Positions 44,758-56,810 of a stretch of 64,000 bases of DNA are shown here, piece by piece; the first letter of the stretch is position 1; each line of letters opens with the position of its first letter. This DNA comes from Orobanche coerulescens. Its lineage: Eukaryota; Streptophyta; Magnoliopsida; Lamiales; Orobanchaceae. A program made the position numbers and the translations under genes. The DNA lies in the NCBI GenBank assembly GCA_033398695.1, contig CM065805.1, positions 76,414,762-76,478,761 on the forward strand, given 5' to 3'. The notes under the pieces were generated by a model. That model saw nothing but the letters and a program-made list of their open reading frames with translations, ran no database searches and had not been told where the DNA came from.

Positions 44758-47382
44758 TCAGGCCCCTGCCTGGCCTTCGCCATCAGCATCCGGTGCGGTC
44801 CCCTCATCTTCCGGAGCGTCGGGATGAGCAAGATTGGCCGGAGATGGATACCAGCTCAAATCCACACCGATGTCCACAAGATCCAAGATCGGCAAGGAGA
44901 AAGCTCGATGGAGAGGATGCTCCAACGCATACGCCTTGAAGTTCTCAGCAAGAGGCCCGACCTCCAAACCTCCTTTCTTAGCTGCTCGGATCGAGTCAGC
45001 AAACGCCAAATAATAGGCGAACTCGCTGACAAACTCCAAGTTTTGAAAGGGATCAGCCTTGGTCGCCTCTACCTCTCCTTTCAGCTCCGCCATCGCCTGT
45101 TGCGACCCCTGGAGCTCGGCCTCCCTCACAGCAACCTTCTCCTTCGCCTCCGCCAGCTCGCTGGTCAACCGAGCGATCGTCACCTTTTGGCGATCGGCCT
45201 CCTCTTCAGCGACCTTCTGCGCCCGGACGGCATTCAGCATCTGGTCCCGAAATCGGTCAACCGCCAGATGAGACAACTTGGTTTCCTTCTTCGCCATCTC
45301 GAGCTCGTGGCTCGCCCGCTTGGCCGCCTCCAGAGAGTCCTTCTCCATCGCCACGATCTTATCAGCAAACTCGGCGTTCTCTTTCCGAGCCGCCTCGAGA
45401 TCCACCTGCAGGCGAATAGTGGAAGGCCGCCCCTCAAACTCTGGCGAGCACTGGGATACCATGGTCGCCGTCTGAGAGAAAGGGCGAAACAGCTGCATCG
45501 AATCGCCAGATCGGGCCGACGAGCGATCGCATCCAGATCGGTCGTCCAGCCTTCGGCAGAGCGTATGCCTTTGCCGACGTATGGAGGAATGTCGCAGATC
45601 GGCGAGAGATCGGCTCGCTAGGAAATCCACGACCATCGGCGGGCAAGACGGATCTGTGCGACAGATCCTACATCAAAACAACAAAGTTAACACAACTCCT
45701 ACGCAATTGCAAGTTTCAACACAAAAATGCAATCTACCTCTCAGCCTTCTCGGGGTCCCGACCGAAATACGGTTTCCCTCGAGGGGTCTCAGCATCCGCG
45801 ATCGCCATCTCCCGCATGAAAGCCGCAGAGGGCGGCTCATTCTCCGGAGCGACAATGGTGATCGGAGGCGCGGCGATCGGAACTTCATTGCCAGGCATAG
45901 CAACCGAAGTTTCTTCCGGCCTCGGCCTTTTACGATTCGCTCGAAGCCCCTCCTCCGGAACTCCCTCCTCAGCCACGATCGGCTCTACGTGAGGTTCCGC
46001 CTCCGGAACAATTGGCAACGCAACAGGTGGGGCCCGAGACGACCTCTTATGGCGGATACGGCCTAGAACTCCAGGATTCGACATGGCGATCTCCGACGGG
46101 GGCTCCAAAAAGCGAGGAAAGCGAACCTCTGCAGTTAAGACAATCGACCAACAGTTAGACACTTTCCTCAAGTAAGGCGATCGCCTAGAAAGTGAAGGTC
46201 GCAGAAACTCATACCTGGTACCGAGAGATGTCTCGGGAAACGGAATAGCCGAGCCGACAACCAACGACTCTCCTTATTGATCCGGTTGGCGTCAAGGTCA
46301 TCGCCAGACAAGCTCCTTATCCGCTCCCAGATAACCAGGAAGTCAAAAGGCAGCTCCTCGACCGCCGGAATGTGAAAACCTGCAAAACCGAAATCAAATT
46401 AGATCAGTCCAAAACGCATCCGAACGAAGGGAGAGTCTAAACCCTTACCGGGATTCCTCTCCCAAAACTCAGTAGGGATCTTCAGCTCGCCCGAGGGATT
46501 GTCGCTCGCAGAAGCCCTCCACTTGCCGGCGACCTAGAACCACTTCGTCTGATCGCCCCGCATCTTATTCGGGACTCCGTGAATTACCCGACCAGATCGG
46601 CCCTGAATATGGTAACCACCGACCGACCCTTTCTGAGCCGTCAGCTTGAACAAATGATTCATCTCCAACGGCGATGGGAGGCGGTACAGGCGGTGACCGC
46701 CGAAAAGGGTGAGAGTGCAGATAATTTGGAGCCAAGCGTTCGGCGTCAGCTGAAGTGACGCCACATTCCAAGCGGCCAGCAGATGGGAGATAGCAAAGGA
46801 TAGAGGGAAGCGCAGCCCGGCCTCCATAATCGCCTCATTTATGGCGACCATACCCATCGGAGGCTGATCGGCTCGCTCATTCTCTGCCTGCGCGAACATG
46901 TCCACATCTGAAGGAACATGGAACCTTGTCCTCCAGACGGCCAAATCTTTCCTGGTCGTCGAACTCCGTATTTGGCCAAGCGACCACAAGGATCGCTGCG
47001 CAACCCGGTACTGCGACCGTTTGGGAAGATGATAAGGGTAGGCGACCGAGTATCCCCAGAAATCGAATCTCGGAGTCGGACCGGCCAACTTCTCCATTAT
47101 CTCAGCAAAGGCCTTATAGGCCCGACCGAAAGCGCTATGCTGCTCCCAGTAAGCCCTAATCGCCAGATCTCTCTCTATCTACGATCGTCTTTCTTCAGCA
47201 GCCGCCTCCTTAGCGACATCGGCTTCATTAAATAAAGCCTCGACTTCAGCAGGGTCGATTCCGGCCCGAATAGCTTCAGCGGCCGTCTCCAGGTGGAAGT
47301 CGGAAGAAGGTTCTCCCCGGACAGTCGATGTCCCGGCGGCAGAACTGGTACCCACTCTACGTGATGATGAGGTTCCGGCCAT
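44758..47382 (-). pseudogene. Antisense multi-exon gene of J (gypsy-type transposon domain plus coiled coil)
   Basis: On the minus strand, ATG 47382 opens MAGTSSSRRVGTSSAAG; the frame has TAG at 47179-47181 and another at 46534-46536 but is otherwise continuous to a GGTAAG donor at 46448. Within it, GMVAINEAIMEAGLRFPLS and LQLTPNAWLQIICTLTLFGG match the plant 'putative gypsy type transposon' domain (Pfam PF04195 type) as I know it. Likely exon 2 is 46379-46215 (TTGCAG acceptor, GTATGAG donor) and exon 3 about 46128-45737. The last exon, about 45660-44758, has a long Glu/Lys/Ala heptad coiled coil (LEAARKENAEFADKIVAMEK onward) and an acidic end. The role of such antisense proteins is unknown. 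Splice sites are inferred by eye. Confidence 0.75.
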
Positions 47383-47528
47383 TCTCAGAGAAAGAAAGGA
47401 GAAAAGGATGTTTTATTAACCGAAGGTGAAATCGAACGACGATCGGCACTAAGATCTTCAGAAAAATCTTCAGCAGGTCCTTCTTTCTCCAGTAAGTGCG
47501 CGTGAGTATGAAACTGCAACACTGCCCC

Positions 47529-47536
47529 CTTTTATA
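47529..47536 (-). promoter_or_regulatory. TATA box of the antisense gene in J
   Basis: The minus strand reads CTCCTATAAAAGGGGGCAG, a strong TATA box about 147 bases upstream of ATG 47382. Further upstream are a CACGTG G-box (47697-47702) and GACGCGT/ACGCGTC words near 47625-47650. The promoter lies inside the element just before its polypurine tract, so it is separate from the LTR promoter. Confidence 0.7.
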
Positions 47537-47883
47537 GGAGAAGGCAGGGACTCGTTTGCAATAAGGGAAAATCTCAGGGGTCGGATCTCAAACGACGCAT
47601 TTATTGACTCCCTCGAGACCCGCGTACGCGTCTTTTCAAGGACGCGTCAGCCGAGGAGTCATTAATGACCGTTAGTATCCTCCAATAGAAGCCCGACACG
47701 TGCGCGGAGACTTTTCCACGCCCATTGCCTTTTCCCGCGCAGTTTAGCGGCCAACCAGGTCGTCCAAACTCAGAGTTTATCGGCTCAAATACGATCGCCA
47801 GTTCAGTTAAACACAGACTCGCTCGTCAAAAGTTCAGCGATCGCCAAGAGAACCACCTCACCCCACGTTTCCAACATAGGAGC

Positions 47884-47899
47884 GAGTTGGGGGGGCAAT
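47884..47899 (+). other. Polypurine tract of J
   Basis: GAGTTGGGGGGGCAAT sits directly before TGTTGTGTCAAG at 47900. Confidence 0.88.
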
Positions 47900-49014
47900 T
47901 GTTGTGTCAAGATTTATCCATCCCGACAGGCGATCGACTATAAGGCCGAGCGACCAAGTCAACTCCAGTCAAACTATGGCTAGCTCGCCTAATCGAATAT
48001 TTCAGACCACCACCAGGTACCTAGCGATCGACTCCCAAGGCGATCGCCCTTTCGCATCTGGCGATCGACTCTAGTGTCCGGCTAAGGACGGTCGACCTAT
48101 GCCCCGAGCAGAGATGATCGCCCGTCAAAGTCATCGAGGACTGGATCTCAGAACAGCACCCACGTGCAGATCCACAAAAGGCGCTGACAGACAAGATCTT
48201 TTGCTGACAGACAAGACCTTTGACCACAGCCTGTCACCTACCTCACCTACCAGCAGGCGCGCCGAAAGTTGTCAGTGGGACCACCCGTGACAGCAACCCA
48301 GGACGCGTGCAGGCATCTCATTGGACCGCGCGGTTGACTGCCAGCAACTCCTGCAGACTTTAAGGAGACAAGCCCATGTGCTAAAAGAAGATCGCCCGAT
48401 TATTATAATGCAGAAAAGGCGATCGCCCGGCGTATCCAAGTCCTATAAATAGAGAACCTCCTCCTACTGGAAAAAGGTTCGGAATTCATTTCACCAACAA
48501 CAGAAATACAGTAGAACATACATACCATCAAGCTCCCTGCTTTCTCGCCGGAATCCATCTCAGGACTTCTCTCTCCGAATCTCTCGTCCAGAAGACGATC
48601 GGCAGAGGCAGCAAGTCTCCACTAGACAGATTTCAAGAGATTCATAAGCCCAGGAGCCCAAGCATCCAGCTAAATACTCGCCGTGAGAGACTGTCGATCT
48701 CTCACCGCCACGACTGTTCATCTCCTTTGTTACAAGAACTCACAGAGCATCAAATCTGGTTCTTCCGGCAATCTACACGCTCACTAGCTAAGATAACAAG
48801 AATCTTTACACTCATTGTAATTATATTCTTACATTAGTACTTGTATCCCCGAATATTAGTATTAATAATATCTCGCGAGAGCATTCAAGCCCGGGACTAA
48901 CAACCCCGACAAATCTTGTGTTATTTATCTTTCTCACGGAAGTGCTCTTGCATTTGTTTGCTATCCATCCATTCCTGCAATATCTATCTCCGGATAATAT
49001 TTTGGGTAGCAACA
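47900..49014 (+). repeat. 3' LTR of element J (1115 bp)
   Basis: Identical in length and layout to 40755-41869; TATAAATA at 48444-48451. Differences are scattered single bases, largely transitions, for example in the first 70 bases and near 48610. Confidence 0.96.
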
Positions 49015-49019
49015 GACTC

Positions 49020-52000
49020 CAAACCAACTCTGCATCATATCAGGCCCTGAGATAATCAGCAGTTTAGAATCAGGACACTTAGTCTGCGTCGTTCAAGACG
49101 ACAGGAGCAAATAAAGGTGGATACAAGAGCTATCAGACGGGAGCATCCAGTTCGGGGGCTAGCAAGCCCTGAATTTATGAGATGAAGAATACCGACGATC
49201 TAGAGGCCCGCATGATCTCAGGTACACTCAATATTCTATCTCAACCTGTGTGTACCCTTTTTGATACTGGTGCATCGCATTCATTCATCTCTGAGTCATG
49301 CTTGAATAGACTACGTATGGGTAGTGCTACTAGTTGTGAGCCTTATGTCATTGGTCTACCTGATGGTAGAATAATTATCGGGAATCGTGAGATTAAGGAT
49401 TGTCCGATTTAGCTTCGTGGTGGTGATTAGTTAGCAGACCTAATCGTGGTAGATTTACCAAGAGACGACGTCATCTTGGGTATTGATTGGATGGATCTTC
49501 ATGATGCCATCATCAGTGTCCGTAAGCGTATGGTCACTATCATTTCAGGCGATGGGGTCGAATGTGTATTTCAGGTAGGTAATCCCAGCTGTTCCGGGAG
49601 ATTCATCAACTCGATGAAAGCAGTGAAATTACTCAGTCAGGGGTGTGTTGGTTATTGGTGCTATATGACCAAGACCGAGAAATCATCAATAGTGTTGATG
49701 GATATTCCGGTAGTGAGAGAATATGCCGATGTATTTCTAGACCAGTTACCTGGTTTGCCTCCACATAGAGATGTGGAATCCATGATTGAGTTGGAGCCTG
49801 GTACGTCCCCAATATCGAAGGCACCGTACCGGATGGCCCCGATCGAAATGCAAGAGTTGAAGAATCAATTAGAGGATTTGACCTAGAAGGGTTATATTCG
49901 ACCGAGTGCGTCCCCGTGGGGAGCACCAGTGTTATTTGTCAAGAAGAAGGATGGTTCGTTTCGCTTGTGTATTGATTACTGGGAATTGAACCGGGTGATG
50001 ATCAAGAATAGATATCCTCTACCCCGTATTGATAATCTTTTGGATCAACTTTAGGGAGCTTGAGTATTTTCCAAGATCAACTTAAGATCTGGATATCATC
50101 AGTTGCGAATTCGAGAGTCAGATATCGCAAGGACGGTGTTCCGAACACGCTATGGTCATTATGAGTTTGTGGTAATGCCGTTTGGGTTAACTAATGCACT
50201 TGCGGTATTCATGGAGTTAATGAATCGGGTTTTCATAGACTATTTGGTCAGTTCGTGGTTGTCTTTATTGATGACATTCTAATTTATTCTCGTGACCGGG
50301 AGGAGCACGAATTTCACCTTCATCAGGTTCTCGAAGTGTTGAGACGAGAGCAACTTTATGGAAAGTTTTCCAAATGTGAGTTCTGGATGTCCGAAGTGAC
50401 GTTTCTCAGACATCTAATTTCATCAGACGGAGTTCGTGTCGACCCTCAGAAGACGGAGGCTATCCGAGATTGGCAGCCTCCGAAGAATGTTAAGGAAATC
50501 CGAAGTTTCCTCGGATTAGCTGGTTATTACCGGTGATTTGTGGAAGGATCTTCTAAAATCGCTCAACCCATGACGAACCTTTTGCGGAAAGATAAGAAAA
50601 AAAACGTGGTCCGACGCGTGTCAGCGGAGTTTTGAGGAACTCAAGAGTCGTTTGATTTCAGCACCTGTCCTATCCTTGCCGCAAGGGACGGAAGGATTTG
50701 TGGTTTATAGTGACGCGTCCGGACACGGTCTTGGGTGTGTATTAATGCAGAACGGGAAAGTTATTGCTTATGCTTCACAGCAATTGAGACCTTACGAGGT
50801 TAATTATCCGACCCACGACCTGGAGCTAGCAGCCGTGGTGTTCGCATTGAAGATTTGGCGCCATTATCTTTATGGCGTTACATGTCAGATATTCACCGAT
50901 CATAAGAGTTTGAAATATATATTTACTCAGAAAGAGTTAAATATGCGATAGAGACGGTGGTTGGAACTGATCAAAGATTATGATATTGAGATCCTATACC
51001 ACCCGGTCAAGGCAAACGTTGTCGCCGATGCCTTGAGTCGTAAGTCTATTCATGAGCAAATGCTTGCTCGTTTGACTGTTCAGAAGGAACTTCAACTAGA
51101 ACTCCTAAGATCCGAGGTCGAAGTTTGGTTACAACGAGTACAAGGGCAACTTTGTACGTTAGATATTTCTTCGCCACTTGAGGAGACGATCAGGGTGAAT
51201 CAGGGTTCGGACCCATTTCTGTTGCGCATTCGAGATGATGTGACTCATGGGAAAGCCCCTAGATTTGTGGTTCACGAGGATGGACTTCAGCGATTTAAGA
51301 ACCGGTTATGCGTCTCAGCGAATGACGAGTTGAAAAACTCGATTTTGAGAGAAGCTCATGCTACCCCTTATTCCATTCATCCGGGGTCTAGCAAGATGTA
51401 CAAAGACTTGAAACAAAATTACTAGTGGAGTAATATGAAGCTAGAAGTCGCGGAATTTATTTCAAGATGCATAACCTGTCAGCAAGTCAAAATAGAACAT
51501 CAGCGACCGACGGGTTTGTTGAAAACGCTCCCTATTCTAGAGTGGAAGTGAGAACATATTTCTATGGACTTCATCACAAGTTCGCCAACGAGTTGTCGTG
51601 GCATGAATACAATTTGGGTAATTGTGTACCGCTTAACTAAATCAGCTCATTTCCTTGAGATTAAGGATACGTGGGGTCCCGTGATAGTTTCTTAGTTGTT
51701 CATCAAAGAGATAGTGAGATTGCACAGTACTCCTAAGAGTATCGTTTCTGATCGTGACAGGGGATTCGTGTCACATTTTTGGAAATCAGTTCATCGTGCT
51801 ATGGGAACTCAGCTTAATCTCAACACAACTTTTCATCATCAGTCCGACGGACAATCAGAGAGGACTATTCAGACAGTGGAGGACATGTCGAGGGCATGCG
51901 TCCTCGATTGGAAAGATGATTGGGAAGATCAACTACTGTTGATCGAGTTCACATACAATAATAGTTGGCATGCTTCGATTAAGATGGCACCTTACGAGGC

Positions 52001-52607
52001 CTTGTACGGTCATCGCTGTCGATCTCCTTTATGTTGGGATGACTTATCAGAATCAATCGGCACCGAGCCCGATATGCTTATAGCCGCCCGCGAGAAGGTA
52101 GCTTTGATTAGGAGTCATTTGTTGACCACTCAGGGTCGACAGAAATCATATGCAGATAACCGTCTTCGGTCATTAGAGTTCGAGACAGGTAACCACGTTT
52201 TGGTCAAGATATCCCCGAGTCGAGGTATCTTCCGTTTTGGGAAACGGGGGAAGTTGAGCCCGAGATTCATTGGACCGTTTGAGATTTTGGATCGAGTAGG
52301 CAGTCAGGCTTATCGATTGGCGTTACCTCCGGCGTTGAGCCGAATTCATAATGTGTTTCACGTCTCTCAGTTGCGGAAGTATGTTGCCGACCCAAGTCAC
52401 ATACTTCAGTTTGACGAAATCGAGATCGCTGATGATCATTCATATGAGGAGCATCCTATACGAGTCTTAGAGCGGCGAATCAATCAGTTGAGGAATAATA
52501 CGATTCATTTGGTTAAGATCCAGTGGTCTAGACACGGAGTCGAAGAGGCTACTTGGGAAACCGAGGATAGTATGCGGGAGAGTTATCCCGAGTTGTTTGA
52601 CCCATAG
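49020..52607 (+). pseudogene. pol: Decayed pol of element B (protease, RT, RNase H, integrase, chromodomain)
   Basis: Order: protease with LFDTGASHSFIS (from ATG 49182; TAG at 49410 and 49428); RT with [26 protein letters not shown] (Arg lost), SGYHQLRI, and [11 protein letters not shown] holding the catalytic DD at about 50264; a TAG at 49884 and a frameshift near 50240; RNase H with [13 protein letters not shown] and [13 protein letters not shown] (a further frameshift near 50600, TAG at 50949); integrase zinc region (H...H, CITCQQVK; TAG at 51423), catalytic core with SMDFITS, SDRDRGFVS and QSDGQSERTIQ (TAG at 51693); GPF-FEILDRVG; and a chromodomain-like end (QLRNNTIHLVKIQWSRHG, EEATWETEDSMRESYP). 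The layout is that of a Del/Tekay chromovirus. Seven or more lesions make it inactive. Confidence 0.92.
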
Positions 52608-52640
52608 TTTCGGGGACGAAACTCTTTTTAGGGGGGTGTA
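52608..52640 (+). other. Polypurine tract of B
   Basis: CGGGGACGAAACTCTTTTTAG then GGGGGGTGTA leads straight from the integrase stop to TGTAATACCC at 52641. The GGGACGAAACT word also closes A, D and F. Confidence 0.88.
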
Positions 52641-52900
52641 TGTAATACCCGGTTGTATTCAGTCATTATCATTAAGTCGGAATAGGCTGTATGTGAGGAG
52701 TAGCGCACGCTACGTATTCTCTTTAGCGCGCACTAATTGAGTACGGGTAGCGCACGCTACCTCTCATTATTAGCGCACGCTAGCGTGGTTCAGGCAGACA
52801 GTCCAGAAGGTACTGGACTGCAGTTGAGTTGTAGTAGCACACGCTACGAATAGTAAGTAGCGCATGCTAGTGAGTTCGGATAGCGCACGCTATGCTAGCA
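52641..52900 (+). repeat. Truncated LTR fragment of B ending in the palindrome array
   Basis: Starts TGTAATACCCGG and follows the 5' LTR of B (with an internal deletion of about 150 bases) through CTGTATGTGAGGAGTAGCGC to CGCTATGCTAGCA, then jumps into integrase at 52901. It is closer to LTR 36756 than to LTR 54172. It holds six palindrome copies. Confidence 0.88.
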
Positions 52901-54137
52901 TTCCGTTCATCCGGGGTCTTGCAAGATGTACAAAGACTTGAAACAAAATTACTGGTGGAGTAATATGAAGCAAGAAGTCGCGGAATTTGTTTCGAGATGT
53001 TTAACCTGTCAGCAAGTCAAGATAGAACATCAGCGACCAACGAGTATGCTGAAATCGCTCCCTATTCCAGAGTGGAAGTGGGAAGATATTTCGATGGACT
53101 TCATCACGAGTTTGCCGACGAGTCGTAGTGGCATGAATACAATTTGGGTAATTGTGGACCGCTTAACTAAATCAGCTCATTTCCTTGAGATTAAGGATAC
53201 GTGGGGTCCCGAGAGACTTGCCTAGTTGTTCATAAAAGAGATAGTGAGATTACACGGTACTCCTAAGAGTGTCATTTCCGATCGTGATGGACGATTCGTG
53301 TCTCATTTTTGGAAATCAGTTCATCGTGCCATGGGAACTCAGCTTAATCTGAGCACAGCTTTTCATTCTCAGTCCGACGGACAATCAGAGAGGACTATTC
53401 AGACTTTTGAGGACATGTTGAGGGCATGTGTTCTCGATTGGAAATATGATTGGGAAGCCCAACTACCGTTGACTGAGTTCACGTACAACAATAGTTGGCA
53501 TGCTTCGATTAAGATGGCACCTTACGTAGCCTTGTAGGGTCATCGTTGTAGATCTCCTTTGTGTTGGGATGACTTATCATAATCAATCAACATCGAGCCC
53601 GATATGCCCATAGCCGCCCGTGAGAAGGTAGCTTTGATCAGGAGTCGTTTGTTGACTGCTCAGAGTCAGCAGAAATCATACGCATATAATCGTCGTCGAC
53701 CGTTAGAGTTCGAGACGGGTGACCATGTTTTGGTCAAGGTATCCCCGAGTCGAGGTATATTCCGTTTTGGGAAGAGGGGAAAGTTGATTCTGAGATTCAT
53801 TGGACCGTTTGAGATTTTGGATCGAGTAGGCGTGCTAGCTTATCGATTGGCCTTACCTCCGGCGTTGAGCCAAATTCATAATGTTTTTCATGTCTCTCAG
53901 TTATGGAAGTATGTTACGGACCTGAGTCACATACTTCAGTTAGACGAAATCGAGATCACTGATGATCATTCGTATGAGGAGCTTCCTATACGAGTCTTAG
54001 AACGGCGAATCAAACAGTTGAGGAACAAGACGATTCATTTGGTTAAAATACAGTGGTCTAGACACGGGGTCGAAGAGGCTACTTGGGAAACCGAGGATAG
54101 TATGCAGGAGAGTTATCCCGAGTTGTTTGACCCTTAG
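52901..54137 (+). pseudogene. Second integrase-chromodomain copy (element B')
   Basis: Re-enters the coding region at the same point as 51371 (TTCCGTTCATCCGGGG), just before the MYKDLKQNYWW zinc-region motif, and runs to the stop after YPELFDP. It keeps Trp codons where copy 1 has stops (WWSNMK, EWKWEDISMDF) and an intact SDRDGRFVSHFW, but has its own stops (TAG at 53223, 53535 and a TAA near 53580). The chromodomain end (NKTIHLVKIQWSRHG) is as in copy 1. It comes from a close relative, not from simple tandem duplication, since many silent and non-silent differences separate the copies. Confidence 0.9.
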
Positions 54138-56517
54138 TTTTGGGGATGAAACTCTTTTAAGAGGGGGTGTATATAATACCCGGTTGTAATTCAGACATTA
54201 TCATTCAGTAGTTATCGTTCAGTAATTGTCACTCAGTAAATTTCACTCTCTAATGATCATTCATTGTTCATATTCGTTCATAATTCACCGTTCAAAGTAA
54301 TTGTATCGTCATTCATCATCAATCTAGTTGGAGAATCGTGCCGTGTTTATCATCATTGTCATATTCATAGTGGGCTGTGTGTGAGGAGTAGCGCACGCTA
54401 TGAACTCTCTTTAGCGCGCATTAATTGAGTTCAGGTAGCGCACGCTAACTCCCAATACTAGCACACATTAATGTAGTTCAATGCAGGCAGTCCAAAAGGC
54501 ACTGGACTGCAGTTGGGTTGTAAGTAGCACGCGCTAGTAGGTCGGAGTAGCGCACGCTATGCAGTCTTTGTTGCGCGCGCTAAGGACGGATCAGGCAGAG
54601 TCCAGTAGCTACTGGACTGAGTTGAAATAATTCCTAGCACATGCTACGAGTAGTTATTAGCGTACGCTAATAGGTGTCAGTAGCGCACACTATTTATTGT
54701 GTGTAGCGCGCGCTACCGCGAACAGATTAGAGAACAGGAGGTTCTGGACTTCAGTACTGGGCATCAGATAAATCGTTAGCCCACGCTAACTGGGATTTGC
54801 TATATATTGGACAGTGCGGTCCATTTCATCATTTCATCATCTCACTTCATTCCTTCGGTGGTTTTGGGCGATTTCGGGCGATTTGGAGAGTTTTCTTCAA
54901 GCTAAATCTACAAATCATCATCTTCAAGCTTATCATTCGGATTAATCATCATTTCATAATCCCCATCACATCAAATCAAGGTAATAATCTCTTGGATCTA
55001 GAATTTCGGATTTTTGGGTTTTCCTTCCGATTTCTTCGTGTAAGCTTGGATTTTTGCTGGAATATGTTAGATATGGGTTATGTACCTTGGATAAATGTAT
55101 TCCTACGGATTTAATAACATATATTTCGGATTTCATGTATTGTTGGGGTTTGATTCAAGAACACCTTGGAGTTGACTTTGATATTTGGGGGTTTTCGATT
55201 AGATGTTGTCGTTAACTCATTTTGTGGATTCCTATGGGATTATTTATATCATTGGAGGTGTTTTGTTGGTTTGAAATACTCATTTTGGAGTTGGTTTCGA
55301 CATATTTGGGATTGGATATTATCAAAGGATGTATGTTTGCTAAGTGTTTGTTTGAATGCCTCAATGAGTTCGGATATTATTGTATCGATCTTTGAGTTAA
55401 TCGTAATTCATGCTTGATACGTATATTGAGCAGATTATTGGTAATTGTGTCATTCAAGGTTGTTCGAGCGACCGACATCTCGTTTTAGGACATTGTTCGA
55501 TGAAGGAAATTTCGACACCAGTATTATGTAAGTAAATTCTTACTCGGTTAAAAGGATATTCAATTCCTTATGTTGTTGTTTATTCATACATGTAATTCAC
55601 TCATAATATATCGTTCATTTCGAGACTTGTAATTATCAACACATCATGTAACTCACGAGGAACGACGGTTCCAAAATCATTTCATTGAAGCTATCACTCA
55701 TTGTATCATTATTTCATCTCGGTGAGTCGTTCTTGATCCTTATCGGATTCTATTCATTACTCCTCACCTTGGTCATTTTGTTCTGGTGATCTTCCGGAAA
55801 TATATTGCATGGCCAGTTGGCGCATGTGTGGAGTTTTAGTCGGGCACACTATGGTCATGTGTATATGCGGGATTCCGGACACATTGGACTGTGCGTATGG
55901 TAATATGTATACGCGGGACTCCGGACACATTGGACTGTGCGTATGGTAACCGTGAGACTAATTAGGCCAATAGCGGGTGTATATGCAGGACTCCGGACAC
56001 TCGGCTATTTGTGCTATTAGTTAGTTCATTCGGGCGTACATTGATGTTCATCATTCAACTTAATTCATTAATTCATTCATGTGATTGTTGTATATTGTTC
56101 AACTCTTGAGGATTGTTGTTCTTTGTAACTGACCCCGTTGGGGGATGTTGTTTTCAGGTCATGGCAAGGCTAAGGCACAGGAAGAGAACATTGACGGCGA
56201 GGAGTCCCAGTGATACTAGTAGGGGGGCCCAGTCCTTTCAGTCTTCATGTTTTATTCATTTGTATTCTGCTGCAGACTTCCACTTTAAATACTCATTTCA
56301 ACTGGTGTTGTATATTTTATCTTCATATAAAATATACATGTATTCTGTCTTTATCGTGGGTGTGTTGTACCTGAAACTCCTCATCGGAGTAATTATTGAT
56401 ATACTGTGGTTCGGTACTACAACTATATATCACTTAATTCATTAATTTTCATTCGCCTAGTGGGTCCCAGTTGGGGGTCCACGGCACTGTAATATTCACC
56501 TAGTTTGGGGTGTTACA
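54138..56517 (+). repeat. Polypurine tract and 3' LTR of B' (LTR 54172-56517)
   Basis: GGGGATGAAACTCTTTTAAGAGGGGGTG precedes TATAATACCC at 54172, a mutated TG start. The LTR has a palindrome array (about 54388-54790), TATATATT at 54801-54808, GTAAGTAA at 55528, a ~46-base duplication near 55870-55960, CCCCGTTGGGGG near 56132, TTTTCAG ending at 56157, a short frame MARLRHRKRTLTAR from 56161, and ends GGGTGTTACA at 56517. Confidence 0.9.
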
Positions 56518-56668
56518 AGATCGTTGTTGTTCGATCGTTGTTGTTCGGTCATTGTTGTTCGATCATTCTTATTTTATCATTGTTGTTCGATCATTGTTGT
56601 TCGATCATTGTTTTTCGATCGTTGTTGTCCAATCGTGATTGTCTGATTGTTGTTGTCTGGTCTCGTAC
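56518..56668. repeat. Simple repeat based on GTTGTTCGATCATT
   Basis: About ten imperfect 13-15-base units of (C/G)TTGTTCGATC(A/G)TT fill this stretch between the end of LTR B' and the gag tail of F. It is absent from D, so it arose in F or marks the rejoining point after the deletion. It opens a Leu/Ser-rich frame that has no coding meaning. Confidence 0.75.
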
Positions 56669-56810
56669 CCTGAAGAATTGTCACTCACCGTTAGTCAGCT
56701 GTTTCGAATGTGGCCAGGTGGGTCACCGATACGTGCACTGCGAGATGGCAGCTGAGAGGTTGGAGGATCGAGTTTGTGTCTATGCTCCGAAGGGACATGT
56801 AGATGCCTAG
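56669..56810 (+). pseudogene. gag: C-terminal gag fragment of element F
   Basis: LKNCHSPLVSCFECGQVGHRYVHCEMAAERLEDR and the end GHVDA match the tail of gag D (18493-18630): the last Cys of the first zinc knuckle and a complete second CCHC knuckle (CFECGQVGHRYVHC). The rest of gag is missing. Confidence 0.9.

Larger units (their letters stand above)
40755..49014 (+). mobile_element. Element J: Tat-type Ty3 element without pol, with antisense gene
   Basis: LTRs 40755-41869 and 47900-49014 are each exactly 1115 bases with TGTTG...CAACA ends. GATTC (40750-40754) and GACTC (49015-49019) are the target copies, with one change. Inside: a primer site, a gag of Tat type, a pol-less middle with repeats, an antisense multi-exon gene, and a polypurine tract. 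An antisense gene between pol and the 3' LTR is known from Tat-lineage elements such as Grande. By eye the LTRs differ at some 25-30 positions, so J is among the younger insertions here. Confidence 0.93.
36756..56517 (+). mobile_element. Element B/B': Del/Tekay-type Ty3 chromovirus, chimeric 3' part, split by J
   Basis: 5' LTR 36756-39177, iMet primer site, gag, (J inserted), protease-RT-RNase H-integrase-chromodomain to 52607, polypurine tract, a 260-base LTR fragment, a second integrase-chromodomain (52901-54137), polypurine tract and LTR 54172-56517. The flanks GGTAG and AGATC differ, so the ends come from two insertions. The LTR fragment at 52641 is closest to the 5' LTR of B, so the second integrase plus last LTR belong to a close relative, B'. 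All genes carry stops. Confidence 0.9.

Noticed and set aside
44824..45621. Plus-strand 265-codon frame opposite the coiled coil of J
   Set aside because: It is the Leu/Arg-rich shadow of the minus-strand coiled-coil exon; the minus frame has the heptad pattern and the promoter.
40755..49014. Cyanobacterial origin suggested by GCGATCGC words
   Set aside because: LTR ends, target copies, Tat-type Gag, antisense gene and plant TATA boxes all show a plant retrotransposon.
56505..56668. Leu/Ser-rich N-terminal extension of the F gag tail
   Set aside because: It is produced by the GTTGTTCGATCATT simple repeat and is not part of Gag.
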